Assembly: GCA_944388565.1 (NCBI GenBank)
Contig: CALXJG010000008.1
Location: forward strand, 1-33,538
DNA from: an uncultured Clostridia bacterium
GTDB lineage: Bacteria > Bacillota > Clostridia > TANB77 > CAG-465
Reading direction: 5' to 3'
Length of the DNA: 33,538 bases
Position numbers and translations under genes: made by a program
The notes under the pieces: model-generated
What the model was told of the DNA's origin: nothing
Databases searched by the model: none
What the model saw: only the letters and a program-made list of their open reading frames with translations
Shown: in pieces, positions 7,132 through 16,353 of the stretch
How positions within the stretch are numbered: position 1 is the stretch's first letter
Layout: every line of letters begins with the position of its first letter

Positions 7132-8175
7132 TTAATCTATATATTCAATTTTTAAAGCTCTTTGAATATATTTATAATCTTCTTCTACATTAAGTTCTTT
7201 ATTTTTTCTATAACCCTCTAAATATACATTAGATTCTAGATTTTGTTTACTATCTTTAGTGCTTTTTAATTTTAATGATAATTGTGTAATATTATTATTT
7301 TTAGGATACTCTTCTAATTTTTCAATATACTTAACAACTTCTTTTGAATAATTTATAATCTCATTATCATCTATATTTTCTATTTGTTTTGAAATTTCAA
7401 GTTCAAATTCATCATTAAATATAGAATTTATCGATATTTCTATATTATCAATTTTAAACTCTTTACTTTCTAAAAACTTAATAAAATCTTCTTCTAATTC
7501 TAGTTTTTCTTTAGAATTTAAATACTCTTTATATCCATCTTGTATATCAAGTTCTTTGTTTAAATATACAGTAAAGTTATAATTATTTCCATCTTCATTA
7601 TTTTTCATCGTAAATAAAAAGCTTCTATCTTTAAACATGTTGTAATTAGATGAAACATATTCAAATTTATCCTCACCATAATTACTAACAATATATTTAT
7701 TTAGTTTTTCTTCATTTGCAAAATATGTAAATAAATTAGAATTTGCAACATTATTCAAAAAAAGTGCTAGTAAAAAAGTAACAATAACTAATACATATGA
7801 TATAATTGCCTCTTTAGTCTTTTTTTTCTTTTTACTTTTTAAATACTTTAAAGAATCTTTTAGATACTTTCCACATATTTCACCAAGTGCAATATATATT
7901 GCCATAAATAAACTTAATATTACAATTAAAAGTAATTCGCTTATACCACTAATTTTTAACATACATATAGCTATGCAAAAGCCAAATATAGTTGTTATTA
8001 GAGGTCTATCAAAGATTATCTTACCAACAATACCAAGTAAAAATAACAGTGGTATCATTTTTATATATGTAGGTCCAAAACAGTTTGCAAAAACAACTAC
8101 AACTATGCATAATATATACACTATTGCTTCGACAAAATATCTTGTTTTATCTTCAACCATTTCTTTTTTTGACAT
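7132..8175 (-). CDS. Polytopic membrane protein with extracellular domain, unknown function
   Basis: A 347-residue protein. Residues 10-100 form about four closely spaced membrane helices. A Lys-rich cytoplasmic loop (KSKKKKKTKE, about 112-121) precedes a further helix (about 124-142). The remaining ~200 residues are hydrophilic and presumably outside, with alternating beta and helix. No motif is recognised. The topology resembles small clostridial envelope proteins of unknown role. SD GAGGTG is followed by ATG. It is the first gene of a two-gene operon with the metallopeptidase, so it could be its partner, regulator or substrate; this rests on co-transcription alone. Confidence 0.6.
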   Translation of the reverse strand: MSKKEMVEDKTRYFVEAIVYILCIVVVVFANCFGPTYIKMIPLLFLLGIVGKIIFDRPLITTIFGFCIAICMLKISGISELLLIVILSLFMAIYIALGEICGKYLKDSLKYLKSKKKKKTKEAIISYVLVIVTFLLALFLNNVANSNLFTYFANEEKLNKYIVSNYGEDKFEYVSSNYNMFKDRSFLFTMKNNEDGNNYNFTVYLNKELDIQDGYKEYLNSKEKLELEEDFIKFLESKEFKIDNIEISINSIFNDEFELEISKQIENIDDNEIINYSKEVVKYIEKLEEYPKNNNITQLSLKLKSTKDSKQNLESNVYLEGYRKNKELNVEEDYKYIQRALKIEYID

Positions 8176-8211
8176 ATTTTCACCTCTAAATACAAGATTA
8201 AACTTAAGAAT

Positions 8212-8240
8212 ATTATATTATATATAAAAAAAATAAGCAA
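8212..8240 (-). promoter_or_regulatory. Promoter of the membrane protein-metallopeptidase operon
   Basis: Minus strand TTGCTT (8240-8235), 17 bases, TATAAT (8217-8212), about 37 bases before the start codon. Confidence 0.6.
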
Positions 8241-8370
8241 TAATAATTTCTTTTATTTTTTTATTTTTAAAGTCTAAACTTAAAGGTTGTACTATAAATT
8301 TTTAAGTACTTTCTTTTTATTAAGATATATTTTTCTTAATAGTTCATATAATTAATTGAGGTGTACCCTA

Positions 8371-9528
8371 ATGAAAAAAAACTCGTTAATAGTATTTTTA
8401 TTTATATTATTTTTAATTGTATTTTCATTTAATAATATATATGCAAATACATCATCAAAAGATTTTGTAGATATAAAGGTTCCAGCAGCTGTTGTTATTG
8501 ATTATGATACTGGCAGAGTACTATTTGATAAAAATGCTAGTGACAAAAGACCAATGGCATCTCTTACTAAAATTATGACAAGTATTTTATTAGTAGAAAA
8601 TTGTGAAATGGACGAAATGATAGAAGTACCCTCTCAAGCAACTTGGATTGGCGGTTCAACTGTTGGATTAAAAAAGGGTGATAAAGTAAGTGCAAAAAGC
8701 TTACTTTATGGTATGTTACTTCCTTCAGGTAATGATTGTGCTTATACCGTAGGTATACATATAGGCGGTGATATTACAAATTTTGCAAATATGATGAATA
8801 AAAAAGCAAAAGAAATTGGTGCTACAGATACAAGTTTTGCAAATCCTCATGGACTAGATTCAAAAACTCATTATACAACTGCAAAAGATATGGCACTTAT
8901 CACAAGATATGCCCTAAGAAATAAGTATATAAATGAAACGGTAAAAACAAAGTCTATTACAATAAATTTTGGCTCTTTTTCTAAATTATTAAATAATACT
9001 AATGCCCTTTTAAAAACATATGATAAGGCTGATGGTGTAAAAACAGGTTTTACAAATGGTGCTAATAGATGCTTAGTAGCTTCCGCAACTGATAATGGTA
9101 GAAGATTTATAGCTGTAGTACTTGGTGCAGAAACAACTAATATACGATTTTCTACTGCTAAAACAATTCTTGAAGAATCTTTTAAAAGATATGAGAAAAT
9201 GGATATATCAAAATATCTTAATTTTTATATTAATATTCCAATTATTAAGGGAAACAAAGAGTTTTATGAAAGACAATTTTCAGATAGTTTAATCTTACCT
9301 TTAACTAAGCAAGAATACGAAGATATATATATAAAACAAGACACAATCCAAAAAATAGAAGCTCCTATGGAAGCTGGAAGTTATGTAGGAAAAATTCAAG
9401 TTGTTTTAGAAGATGAAATACTTTATGAGAAATCATTTTATTTAGAAGAAGATATATACAAAAAAAGTGTTAAAGACTATATTTTAGAAGGAATTCATAA
9501 TTTATTTAGACCTACACAAAAAATATAA
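8371..9528 (+). CDS. dacF: D-alanyl-D-alanine carboxypeptidase (DacF/PBP5 type)
   Basis: A 385-residue serine DD-carboxypeptidase (peptidase S11) that removes the terminal D-Ala from peptidoglycan stem peptides outside the membrane. A signal peptide covers about residues 1-25 (ending IYA). Active-site motifs are S64-L-T-K67, SGN near 119-121 and KTG in DGVKTGFT near 225. The C-terminal ~100 residues form the beta-rich PBP5_C domain, and the last residues look like a weak amphipathic membrane-binding helix. The earlier TTG at 8356 belongs to the SD (TTGAGGTG), so ATG at 8371 is chosen. A TATAAT at 8347-8352 has no good -35, so sporulation-sigma control is possible, as for dacF of Bacillus. Confidence 0.9.
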   Translation: MKKNSLIVFLFILFLIVFSFNNIYANTSSKDFVDIKVPAAVVIDYDTGRVLFDKNASDKRPMASLTKIMTSILLVENCEMDEMIEVPSQATWIGGSTVGLKKGDKVSAKSLLYGMLLPSGNDCAYTVGIHIGGDITNFANMMNKKAKEIGATDTSFANPHGLDSKTHYTTAKDMALITRYALRNKYINETVKTKSITINFGSFSKLLNNTNALLKTYDKADGVKTGFTNGANRCLVASATDNGRRFIAVVLGAETTNIRFSTAKTILEESFKRYEKMDISKYLNFYINIPIIKGNKEFYERQFSDSLILPLTKQEYEDIYIKQDTIQKIEAPMEAGSYVGKIQVVLEDEILYEKSFYLEEDIYKKSVKDYILEGIHNLFRPTQKI

Positions 9529-9553
9529 AAGAGTTCACTATGAACTCTTTTTA
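9527..9553. terminator. Bidirectional terminator between dacF and the SpoIIM-like gene
   Basis: AAAAGAGTTCA, CTA loop, TGAACTCTTTT: an 11-base perfect stem flanked by A-tract and T-tract, so it works for both converging genes. It overlaps both stop codons. Confidence 0.85.
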
Positions 9554-10243
9554 TATTACCATACCCACTAACACAAATATTATACTTATAATAAAAGAAA
9601 CAATAAATGTTAAATATGGTACTTTTACATTATACTTTTTCTTTTCTTCAAACTTCTTTCTATTGCTTTCTTCTACCTTTTTCATACCTTCTTTATCATT
9701 TTTTAAATTATAAAAGGTGCTTTTTATATCATTTAAACCATATGTAGTATTACTAGAAAATTTTCTTCTTTTAGTTGATATTCTACAATAATTAATACCA
9801 GTTGCAACACAAAGTGAAAAACCAATTAATTGTATTACTCCACCTATAATCATAAATACAAATGAAGTTGTACTTCCATTTAATATATAATTTATAATTA
9901 TATTATTTGCTAAACTATATCCACAAAATAATCCTATAACAGAAATATATAAATATGGAGTAAAACCAGCAAAAATTATTAGAAATGCAAGGAAGATTTT
10001 TTCTCCTAAACTTGAAATAAAAGGAACCCCTTTAACGCTTTCAGTAATAATTTCTTTTGCCTCTTGATTATTTAAATTTGTGTAAAATAAATTTAAACTT
10101 AAAGCAAAGATAATTACCATTATAATGAAACATACAATATGTTTTACTTTTAAATTTTCTTTATAATATTTAATAAAGTTTTTCAAAATACTTTTTAAAC
10201 TAATTTTCTTTTTTTTAATTACATTTTCTTTAATATCTACCAT
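9551..10243 (-). CDS. SpoIIM/DUF95-like integral membrane protein
   Basis: A 230-residue protein. A basic cytoplasmic N-terminus (~33 residues) is followed by a membrane helix (about 36-55), an outside loop, three helices (about 85-150) with GFTPYLYISVIGLFCGYSL, a basic cytoplasmic loop and a C-terminal helix (about 209-229). Five membrane segments with a central glycine-rich block suit the SpoIIM/DUF95 family. SpoIIM works with SpoIID and SpoIIP in the engulfment complex, but many family members are not sporulation proteins and the C-terminal helix placement is loose here. The SD is weak (AGGG). It lies downstream of the S66 peptidase gene by 65 bases. Moderate confidence in the family, low in the role. 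Confidence 0.55.
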   Translation of the reverse strand: MVDIKENVIKKKKISLKSILKNFIKYYKENLKVKHIVCFIIMVIIFALSLNLFYTNLNNQEAKEIITESVKGVPFISSLGEKIFLAFLIIFAGFTPYLYISVIGLFCGYSLANNIIINYILNGSTTSFVFMIIGGVIQLIGFSLCVATGINYCRISTKRRKFSSNTTYGLNDIKSTFYNLKNDKEGMKKVEESNRKKFEEKKKYNVKVPYLTFIVSFIISIIFVLVGMVI

Positions 10244-10308
10244 TATATCACAAACCCTAACTTCCCTTAATATAACCTATAAAGTATCTAACTTTTAGGC
10301 TTAGTCAA

Positions 10309-11322
10309 TTAATTTATATTTTCATATTTTATAGTATATTTACCATTTTTATATGTTAATATTGCATCTCCACCAGTTATTAGTGTATTAAAAGGTCTTA
10401 CATGTCCAAAGTCGCAATTTATTATTATTGGTACATTATACTTTGATAAAATATTCAATAATATATTATTTTGTTCATTTAAAAATTGTTGATCTAAAGT
10501 TATTTTTCCTCTTCCTATCATAAAACATCTTACATTTTTAAACCATTCATTTCTCTCCATACTTTGTAAAGTACTTTTTAGTTCCTCAATGCTCAAAGCA
10601 CAATTTTCTATAAACCAAATTATATTTTTATGTTTTCGATTATATTCTCTCAATTTATCATATTTAGTATTTATTATCGCTTTTAACACATCCATACACC
10701 CACCTAATAAAGTACCATTTATTATAAAATTATCATTATTAGTTAGGTCAACTACTTTATTTGTAGTATCTAAGTTATATCCGTATAATTCTTTTCCCTT
10801 TACTTTTTTAAACGAATATGTTTCAAAAAAATCTTGTGAACTTTGTTCAATAATATTCCCTTTAAGTAATTCTAAATTATCGCTTATTGTTTTATCCCAA
10901 TTATCATATCCAAATGTAGGAAAACATGGGGCATAATATGTCTTCCAATCGGATAAAGTAGCCAAAAGAAAAGTTAATATTGAATTATCGGAAAAACCTT
11001 GAAAAATCTTTTTTCCTTCTTTCTTATCCTTTAATTTTTCAAAATCAAAATATTCAATAATATTTATTTCTGTTTCACCACCATTTGCAGCTATAACTGT
11101 ATCAATATTATCATCTAATAATGCCTTTTCAACTTCTAATGCTTTTAGTTTATATTCCTCATCATTATATAAATTTTTCATTTCTACAGTTTTTCCTAAT
11201 ATAACTTTAATTCCTATACTATTAAATTTTTTTATTGCATTTTCCAATCTTAATTTATCACCCTCACTACATATTGAATCAGATGGAGCTGTAACAAATA
11301 TATTATCTTTTAAAAATCTCAT
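10309..11322 (-). CDS. Peptidase S66 family LD-carboxypeptidase
   Basis: A 337-residue protein of the LD-carboxypeptidase/MccF family. The catalytic triad is visible: nucleophile Ser111 in GFSD, Glu in FIENC near 240 and His in DFGHVRP near 305. The oxyanion-region AANGGE motif is near 80. Family members cleave L,D-peptide bonds of murein tetrapeptides in the cytoplasm (recycling) or inactivate microcin C-like nucleotide peptides, and sequence alone does not separate these. An upstream ATG at 11364 is rejected because it has no SD and lies within a base of the -10; the chosen ATG has GGGATGTG eight bases upstream. No signal peptide, so cytoplasmic. Confidence 0.85.
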   Translation of the reverse strand: MRFLKDNIFVTAPSDSICSEGDKLRLENAIKKFNSIGIKVILGKTVEMKNLYNDEEYKLKALEVEKALLDDNIDTVIAANGGETEINIIEYFDFEKLKDKKEGKKIFQGFSDNSILTFLLATLSDWKTYYAPCFPTFGYDNWDKTISDNLELLKGNIIEQSSQDFFETYSFKKVKGKELYGYNLDTTNKVVDLTNNDNFIINGTLLGGCMDVLKAIINTKYDKLREYNRKHKNIIWFIENCALSIEELKSTLQSMERNEWFKNVRCFMIGRGKITLDQQFLNEQNNILLNILSKYNVPIIINCDFGHVRPFNTLITGGDAILTYKNGKYTIKYENIN

Positions 11323-11364
11323 TATTTTCACATCCCAAAAATATATTTTCAATACATCTACCAT

Positions 11365-11393
11365 ATTATATAATATTATAAATGAGACATCAA
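11365..11393 (-). promoter_or_regulatory. Promoter of the S66 peptidase gene
   Basis: Minus strand TTGATG (11393-11388), 17 bases, TATAAT (11370-11365). Transcription should start near 11357, giving a ~35-base leader to the ATG at 11322 and excluding the ATG at 11364. Confidence 0.65.
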
Positions 11394-11401
11394 TAATTCT
11401 A

Positions 11402-13606
11402 TTAAAAATTATCTTTAAAACTATTTATTCTTAATGCATTAGTAACAACAGATACAGAACTAAAAGCCATTGCAAGTGCTGCTATCATTGGATTTAATAA
11501 AGGCCCGCCAAATATATGTAATACTCCCATAGCAACTGGAATCCCTAGTGCATTATATCCAAATGCCCAAAATAGATTTTGTTTTATTACTCTCATAGTT
11601 TTTTTACTAAGTCTAATTGCATTATATATATCTAATATATCATTTTTAACTAATATTACGCCAGCTGACTCTATGGCTACATCTGTACCATTTCCTATTG
11701 CAATTCCAACATCAGAGCTCATAAGTGCTGGTGAATCATTTATACCATCTCCAACCATTGCTACTTTATTATTTTTATCCATAATTTCTTTTACTTTATT
11801 TGCCTTATCCTCCGGCAATGTATTTGCAATTATATTTTTTATTCCTACTTGTGATGCTATGTGTTTTGCTGTATTTTCATTATCACCTGTTATCATATAT
11901 GTAGATATTCCCATATTCTCTAACTTTTCTATAAGTTTAGCACTGTTTTCTTTTATTATATCAGCAATTGCAATTATTCCTATTAATTTTTCTTTTAAAA
12001 TAGCAAACATAACCGTTTTTCCTTCAGCTTGAAACTTAGAAATTATATCTTCGTAATCTTTTGTATCAACATTATTTTCATTTGCAAGTCTTAAGTTTCC
12101 AATACTTATCTTTCCTTCATTTATGTTTGCACTCACTCCTTTACCGACTAAAGTTTCAAAGTTATTTACCTCTACTTTTTTTGCGTTATTTTCTAAAGAA
12201 TAATTAACTATTGCTTTTGAAATAGGATGCTCAGATTTTTCTTCAACTGAAAAAATATAGCTTAATAAAGTATCTTTTGATATTTCTATTGGTATTATAT
12301 CAGTTAAATATGGTTTACCAACAGTTAATGTACCAGTTTTATCAAAAACTATTGTATTAATTTTGCTTAACGTTTCAAGTGAAGTAGCATCTTTAAATAA
12401 TATTCCAAGGGAAGCTCCTTTTCCAGTTGATACCATTATTGCAATCGGTGTTGCAAGTCCTAAAGCACATGGACATGCAATAACAAGTACAGATACAAAA
12501 ATAGTAAGTGAAAACGTAAATTCTTTAGTTGCTATAAACCAAGCAACAAATGAAATTATAGCAAGAACAAGTACTACTATCGTAAAATACTTTGACACAA
12601 TATCTGCAAGCCTTTGAGCTGGAGCTTTAGAATTTTGAGCATTTTTTACAAGCTCTATTATTCTAGATAAAACTGTATCTTTTCCAATTTTTGTGGCTCT
12701 AAATTTTATATATCCACTTTGATTAATAGTTCCACCGACAACATTATCATTAACTTTCTTTTCAACAGGTAAACTCTCTCCCGTTAACATTGATTCATCT
12801 ACACTTGCATTACCAGATATTATCACACCATCAACTGGTATCTTATCACCGGCTTTTACAATAACCACATCATTTTCTACTATATCATCTATACTAATTT
12901 TTATTTCTTTACCATCTCTTAAAACTGTTCCCTCTTTTGGAGCTATATTCATTAAAGCTTTTATTGCATTACCTGTTTTATTTTTTGACCTTGATTCTAA
13001 ATACTTACCAAGCTCAACTAAAGTAATTATTGTTGCAGTAGATTCAAAATATAAATTATGGATATAATCAAAATTTCCCGTACATATTTTATATACAGAG
13101 TATAAACTATATACAAACGAAGCTGTAGTTCCTATTGCAACTAAAGAGTCCATATTTGGCACTCCTTTAAATAACAATTTAAATCCTACAGTATAAAATT
13201 TATAACCACAAATTATAACTGGAATAGTTAAAATAAGTTGTATTAATGCAAAATTTATTTTGTTAATATTGGGATTTATTATGTCCGGATAAGGTAAATT
13301 AATATTTGGTAACATATGTGCCATTGCAATATATAATAATGGAATTGTAAATATTATAGATATTATTAATTTAAGTTTTGAGTTATCTTTTTCTTCCTCA
13401 TTTTCTTTTACAATATGAAAACCTAAAGATTTTATTGCATTTTCAATAACCTTAAATTTTAAATCATCATCATATTCAATTTGCATAGTTTGAGTTGCAA
13501 AACTTACTTCTACTTTTTTTACTTTTTTTATTTTCTTTAAAGTTCTTTCTATACCTGATGCACATGCAACACAGGTCATACCTCCTATTTTTAATTGTTT
13601 GTTCAT
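11402..13606 (-). CDS. copA: Copper-exporting P1B-type ATPase
   Basis: A 734-residue membrane ATPase that pumps Cu(I) out of the cytoplasm. One N-terminal heavy-metal-associated domain carries GGMTCVAC (C12, C15). The ion-path CPC motif is at 378-380 in [15 protein letters not shown] near 275-278 (actuator), DKTGTLT with phosphorylated D422, SEHP (P1B-specific, ~458-461) and GDGINDS near 620 follow. The last helix has [14 protein letters not shown], whose M-x2-SS signature is typical of Cu(I) rather than Zn or Cd pumps. SD GGTGA lies seven bases before the ATG. No copZ or csoR/copY gene is adjacent, so its regulator is elsewhere. Divergent from cca. Confidence 0.95.
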   Translation of the reverse strand: MNKQLKIGGMTCVACASGIERTLKKIKKVKKVEVSFATQTMQIEYDDDLKFKVIENAIKSLGFHIVKENEEEKDNSKLKLIISIIFTIPLLYIAMAHMLPNINLPYPDIINPNINKINFALIQLILTIPVIICGYKFYTVGFKLLFKGVPNMDSLVAIGTTASFVYSLYSVYKICTGNFDYIHNLYFESTATIITLVELGKYLESRSKNKTGNAIKALMNIAPKEGTVLRDGKEIKISIDDIVENDVVIVKAGDKIPVDGVIISGNASVDESMLTGESLPVEKKVNDNVVGGTINQSGYIKFRATKIGKDTVLSRIIELVKNAQNSKAPAQRLADIVSKYFTIVVLVLAIISFVAWFIATKEFTFSLTIFVSVLVIACPCALGLATPIAIMVSTGKGASLGILFKDATSLETLSKINTIVFDKTGTLTVGKPYLTDIIPIEISKDTLLSYIFSVEEKSEHPISKAIVNYSLENNAKKVEVNNFETLVGKGVSANINEGKISIGNLRLANENNVDTKDYEDIISKFQAEGKTVMFAILKEKLIGIIAIADIIKENSAKLIEKLENMGISTYMITGDNENTAKHIASQVGIKNIIANTLPEDKANKVKEIMDKNNKVAMVGDGINDSPALMSSDVGIAIGNGTDVAIESAGVILVKNDILDIYNAIRLSKKTMRVIKQNLFWAFGYNALGIPVAMGVLHIFGGPLLNPMIAALAMAFSSVSVVTNALRINSFKDNF

Positions 13607-13623
13607 ATAATTTCACCAATATT

Positions 13624-13652
13624 ATTATATATCACATTTTTAACTAAGTAAA
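13624..13652 (-). promoter_or_regulatory. Possible copA promoter
   Basis: Minus strand TTTACT (13652-13647), 17 bases, TATAAT (13629-13624), 18 bases before the start codon. The -35 is weak. No clear CopY box or CsoR operator was seen. Confidence 0.4.
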
Positions 13653-13698
13653 TGTATTTTTTTAACTTACACAAATTTAGACTTATTTTTCTTATAAT

Positions 13699-13727
13699 TT
13701 GACTTATTTTTTAATTTAATATATTAT
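13699..13727 (+). promoter_or_regulatory. cca promoter with very short leader
   Basis: TTGACT (13699-13704), 17 bases, TATTAT (13722-13727). The ATG of cca is only 17 bases after the -10, so the mRNA leader would be about 10 bases or less, consistent with the absence of an SD. Confidence 0.6.
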
Positions 13728-13743
13728 ATTTATGTGATATATT

Positions 13744-15000
13744 ATGGATTTAGAAAATATTTTTAGTATAGCAAGGACTATTGCATTAAATGGTGGTAGA
13801 CTATATTTGGTTGGTGGTGCTGTACGTGACGAGATAATGGGGTTAATTCCATCTGATTTTGATTTTTGTGTTACGGGTTTGGCCGAAGAAAAGTTCATGC
13901 AATTATTTCCAGTTGCTAAAAAAGCTGGTAAATACTTTCCAGTTTTTTATATAAAAAAATATGAATTTGCTCTTGCAAGAAGTGAAAGAAAAGTTTCAGA
14001 AGGTCATAAAGGATTTGAATTTAATGTTTCTGATAAAATTACAATTAATGAAGATTTAAAACGAAGAGATTTTACTATAAACGCTATAGCAAAAGATGTA
14101 TTAACTGGTGTATTTGTTGATCCATTTGGCGGTGCAAAAGATATAGCAAATAAAACAATAAGACACATAAGTAATGCTTTTTTAGAAGATCCACTAAGAG
14201 TATATAGAGCTGCAAGATTTGCTGCCACATTTAATTTTAATATTGCAGAAGAGACTTTAGAAATAATGAAGAATATAAAACAAGAATTAAATACTTTATC
14301 CAAAGAAAGAGTTTTTAAAGAACTATATAAAGCTCTTGAAACAGATACTCCATCAATTTTCTTTAATATTTTAAAAAATACAAATACATTAGATGTACAT
14401 TTTAAAGAACTATATAATCTTATAGATATTCCTCAAAATATAGAATATCATCCAGAAGGTGATGTATATAATCACACTATGCTTGTACTAGATAGAGTAT
14501 CAAAAGCCACTAAAGATGAAAGTCTAAGATATTGTGCTCTTGTACATGACTTTGGAAAAGCTTTAACACCAAAAAATGTTTTACCTAAACATACAGGACA
14601 TGATAAAGCAGGGATAAATATAGTAAAAGATTTTTCCGACTATATTACTGCACCAAAAATTTGGAAACAAAAAGCTATGACTACAGTAAAATATCATATG
14701 CTTGCAAAAGAATGTGATAAACTAAGCCCTATTACTTTTGCAAAGTTTATAAATGCAATAAATCGTTCAAAACTAACTTTAGATGAATTAGAGACTATCG
14801 TTAACTGTGATACTATTATAAAAAATCAAAATATTAGTTTTGCTAATTTAGGAAATAAAATGTTATCTACTGTTACTGGTAAAAAATTAATAGAACAAGG
14901 GATTACTCCCGAAACTGTCGGAATAGAGAAATTTAAAAATTTACTTATACAAAGGCAAGCAAAGTTTATAACTGAAGAAAGAAAACTAGCTAAATTTTAG
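13744..15000 (+). CDS. cca: CCA-adding tRNA nucleotidyltransferase with HD domain
   Basis: A 418-residue class II nucleotidyltransferase that adds or repairs the 3' CCA of tRNA. The head domain has VGGAVRD (23-29) and the metal-binding SDFDF (37-41). ALARSERK and the RRDFTINA motif near 111-118 follow, then EDPLRVYRAARFA of the neck. The C-terminal part holds an HD phosphohydrolase domain (HPEGDVYNHT and LVHDFGK). Length and the ALARxERK..G..GF block resemble the multifunctional enterobacterial type (412 residues) rather than the shorter Bacillus enzyme without HD domain. No SD precedes the ATG, so it probably has a near-leaderless mRNA. Monocistronic. Confidence 0.93.
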   Translation: MDLENIFSIARTIALNGGRLYLVGGAVRDEIMGLIPSDFDFCVTGLAEEKFMQLFPVAKKAGKYFPVFYIKKYEFALARSERKVSEGHKGFEFNVSDKITINEDLKRRDFTINAIAKDVLTGVFVDPFGGAKDIANKTIRHISNAFLEDPLRVYRAARFAATFNFNIAEETLEIMKNIKQELNTLSKERVFKELYKALETDTPSIFFNILKNTNTLDVHFKELYNLIDIPQNIEYHPEGDVYNHTMLVLDRVSKATKDESLRYCALVHDFGKALTPKNVLPKHTGHDKAGINIVKDFSDYITAPKIWKQKAMTTVKYHMLAKECDKLSPITFAKFINAINRSKLTLDELETIVNCDTIIKNQNISFANLGNKMLSTVTGKKLIEQGITPETVGIEKFKNLLIQRQAKFITEERKLAKF

Positions 15001-15014
15001 CCAGTTTTCTTTTA
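14980..15014. terminator. Bidirectional terminator between cca and the thioredoxin gene
   Basis: A 14-base stem (AGAAAACTAGCTAA with TTAGCCAGTTTTCT; one A-C mismatch on the + strand, G-U on the minus) and a three-base loop, followed by TTTT. It contains the cca stop codon and ends at the trx stop. Confidence 0.8.
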
Positions 15015-15326
15015 TTCATCTAATGCTCTTGTATATTTTGATTTATTATTTAAACCTATTATTTCTTCGACATTTTCATTATTTTTAAATATGATTACAG
15101 TTGGTACTGACATAATATTATACTCATTTGCTAACTCTTCATTTTCATCTATATCAATTTTACAAACTACTACTTTTCCTTCATATTCTTTTGCAATTTC
15201 TTCTATAACAGGACTTAACATTTTACATGGCATACACCAACTAGCATAAAAATCAACTAAAACTAAAGCATTATTCTTTAAAATTTCATTTAATTCCTCT
15301 TTATTAGGATGTCTTATTTCTGACAT
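15012..15326 (-). CDS. trxA: Thioredoxin with WCMPC active site
   Basis: A 104-residue cytoplasmic thioredoxin of normal length. The redox motif is W30-C31-M-P-C34-K, with Met in place of the usual Gly. The buried Asp before the active site (VDFYASW) and the cis-Pro (SVPTV, about 73-77) are present. It reduces protein disulfides and should receive electrons from the flavoprotein encoded immediately upstream: that gene's stop codon directly abuts this ATG. The Gly to Met change would alter redox potential and partner choice. Second gene of a two-gene unit. Confidence 0.92.
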   Translation of the reverse strand: MSEIRHPNKEELNEILKNNALVLVDFYASWCMPCKMLSPVIEEIAKEYEGKVVVCKIDIDENEELANEYNIMSVPTVIIFKNNENVEEIIGLNNKSKYTRALDE

Positions 15327-16190
15327 TTAAATCATCTCCTTTAACTTATCTATATATTTGGCTGCATTTTGAGCAGCAACTAAACCTTCTCCTGTTGCTT
15401 TAGAAATTTGTAATGGCTTTCCTTTACAATCTCCACAAGCATATATTCCTTTTATATTAGTCTCCATATTCCTATTAACTACTATATACCCATCTTCTAA
15501 AATTAGGTCTTTTACAATAGAATTTGGAGCTATAGAATTTCTTAATAAAAATAATCCATCAAGCTTTATATATTTATCATTTATTATAATACCTTCAAGT
15601 TTATTATCACCAATTATATCACTAATTATCCCATTTATAACATTTATATTTTGATTTAATCCTTTTATATCTTTTTTTACAGTTATATAGTTTACATTTG
15701 CTCCAAGACTAGATAAAAAGTTTGCTTCTTCTATTATATCATCTGCATTACCATAAACAGCAATATTTTTTCCTTTATATAAAGCTCCATCACAAGTTGC
15801 ACAGTAGCTAATTCCTTTTCCAAGTAGTTTTTCTTCATTATTTAACATTTTTTCTTTTGTAATTCCAAGTGCTAATACTACTGCTTTTGCATTTATAATT
15901 TTGCCATTAAAATTAATCATAAACATATCGTTATATTTCATTATATCTATTACTTTTCCGTATTCAAACGAAACATTTAATTTATTTGCATGATCTACAA
16001 ACTTTTCCATTAGTTCTTGCCCAGAAATATTATAAAATCCAAGATAATTATCCACTTTTTCAGCTTTTTGTAAATAATTTAAAGCATTTGTAAATATCTT
16101 AACACTTTTATTTCTTAAGACTGCATTTATCGCAGCAGATAAACCGGCAGGTCCACCCCCAATTACAGCAATATCAAGTGTATCTTCCAA
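15327..16190 (-). CDS. Thioredoxin reductase-like flavoprotein with altered NADPH motif
   Basis: A 287-residue flavoprotein, shorter than typical TrxB (about 310). The FAD-binding GGGPAG is at 11-16, the redox CATC at 130-133 and the C-terminal FAD motif GIYACGD near 250. In the pyridine-nucleotide domain the usual GGGxSA is replaced by YGNADD (146-151), and the HRR.x.R stretch that binds the NADPH phosphate is replaced by ITVKKDIKG. Clostridial ferredoxin-dependent flavin thioredoxin reductases (FFTR) lack those residues, so ferredoxin may be the electron donor; this is inference. The start is TTG, eight bases after AGGAGG; no in-frame ATG is near. Its partner is the adjacent thioredoxin. 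Confidence 0.82.
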   Translation of the reverse strand: MEDTLDIAVIGGGPAGLSAAINAVLRNKSVKIFTNALNYLQKAEKVDNYLGFYNISGQELMEKFVDHANKLNVSFEYGKVIDIMKYNDMFMINFNGKIINAKAVVLALGITKEKMLNNEEKLLGKGISYCATCDGALYKGKNIAVYGNADDIIEEANFLSSLGANVNYITVKKDIKGLNQNINVINGIISDIIGDNKLEGIIINDKYIKLDGLFLLRNSIAPNSIVKDLILEDGYIVVNRNMETNIKGIYACGDCKGKPLQISKATGEGLVAAQNAAKYIDKLKEMI

Positions 16191-16252
16191 TATATCAACC
16201 TCCTTTTTATGGTTATATTTACTAATATTTTTTGATAACTTTTATTGTATAT

Positions 16253-16281
16253 ATACTATCATATTTAAAAAGATTTTACAA
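16253..16281 (-). promoter_or_regulatory. Promoter of the reductase-thioredoxin operon
   Basis: Minus strand TTGTAA (16281-16276), 17 bases, TAGTAT (16258-16253), about 63 bases before the TTG start. Confidence 0.5.
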
Positions 16282-16304
16282 TACTTAAATATTATGAAGC
16301 TAAT

Positions 16305-16339
16305 GTATATAAAAGAAACTCCCCTTTTTAGAGGGAGTT
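16305..16339 (-). terminator. Terminator after the interrupted small gene
   Basis: Minus strand AACTCCC and GGGAGTT form a 7-base stem around a ten-base loop, followed by TTCTTTTATA. It lies 15 bases beyond the distal stop codon of the interrupted gene, matching the readthrough length rather than the early stop. Confidence 0.65.
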
Positions 16340-16353
16340 AAAACAAAAATTTT

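Noticed and set aside
8280-8340. Riboswitch or sporulation-sigma promoter ahead of dacF
   Set aside because: Short inverted repeats such as TTAAG...CTTAA are present but no known riboswitch core or convincing sigma-F or sigma-G motif could be seen in this AT-rich stretch.
13607-13743. Copper-responsive operator between copA and cca
   Set aside because: No TACAnnTGTA CopY box or GC-rich CsoR palindrome could be found.
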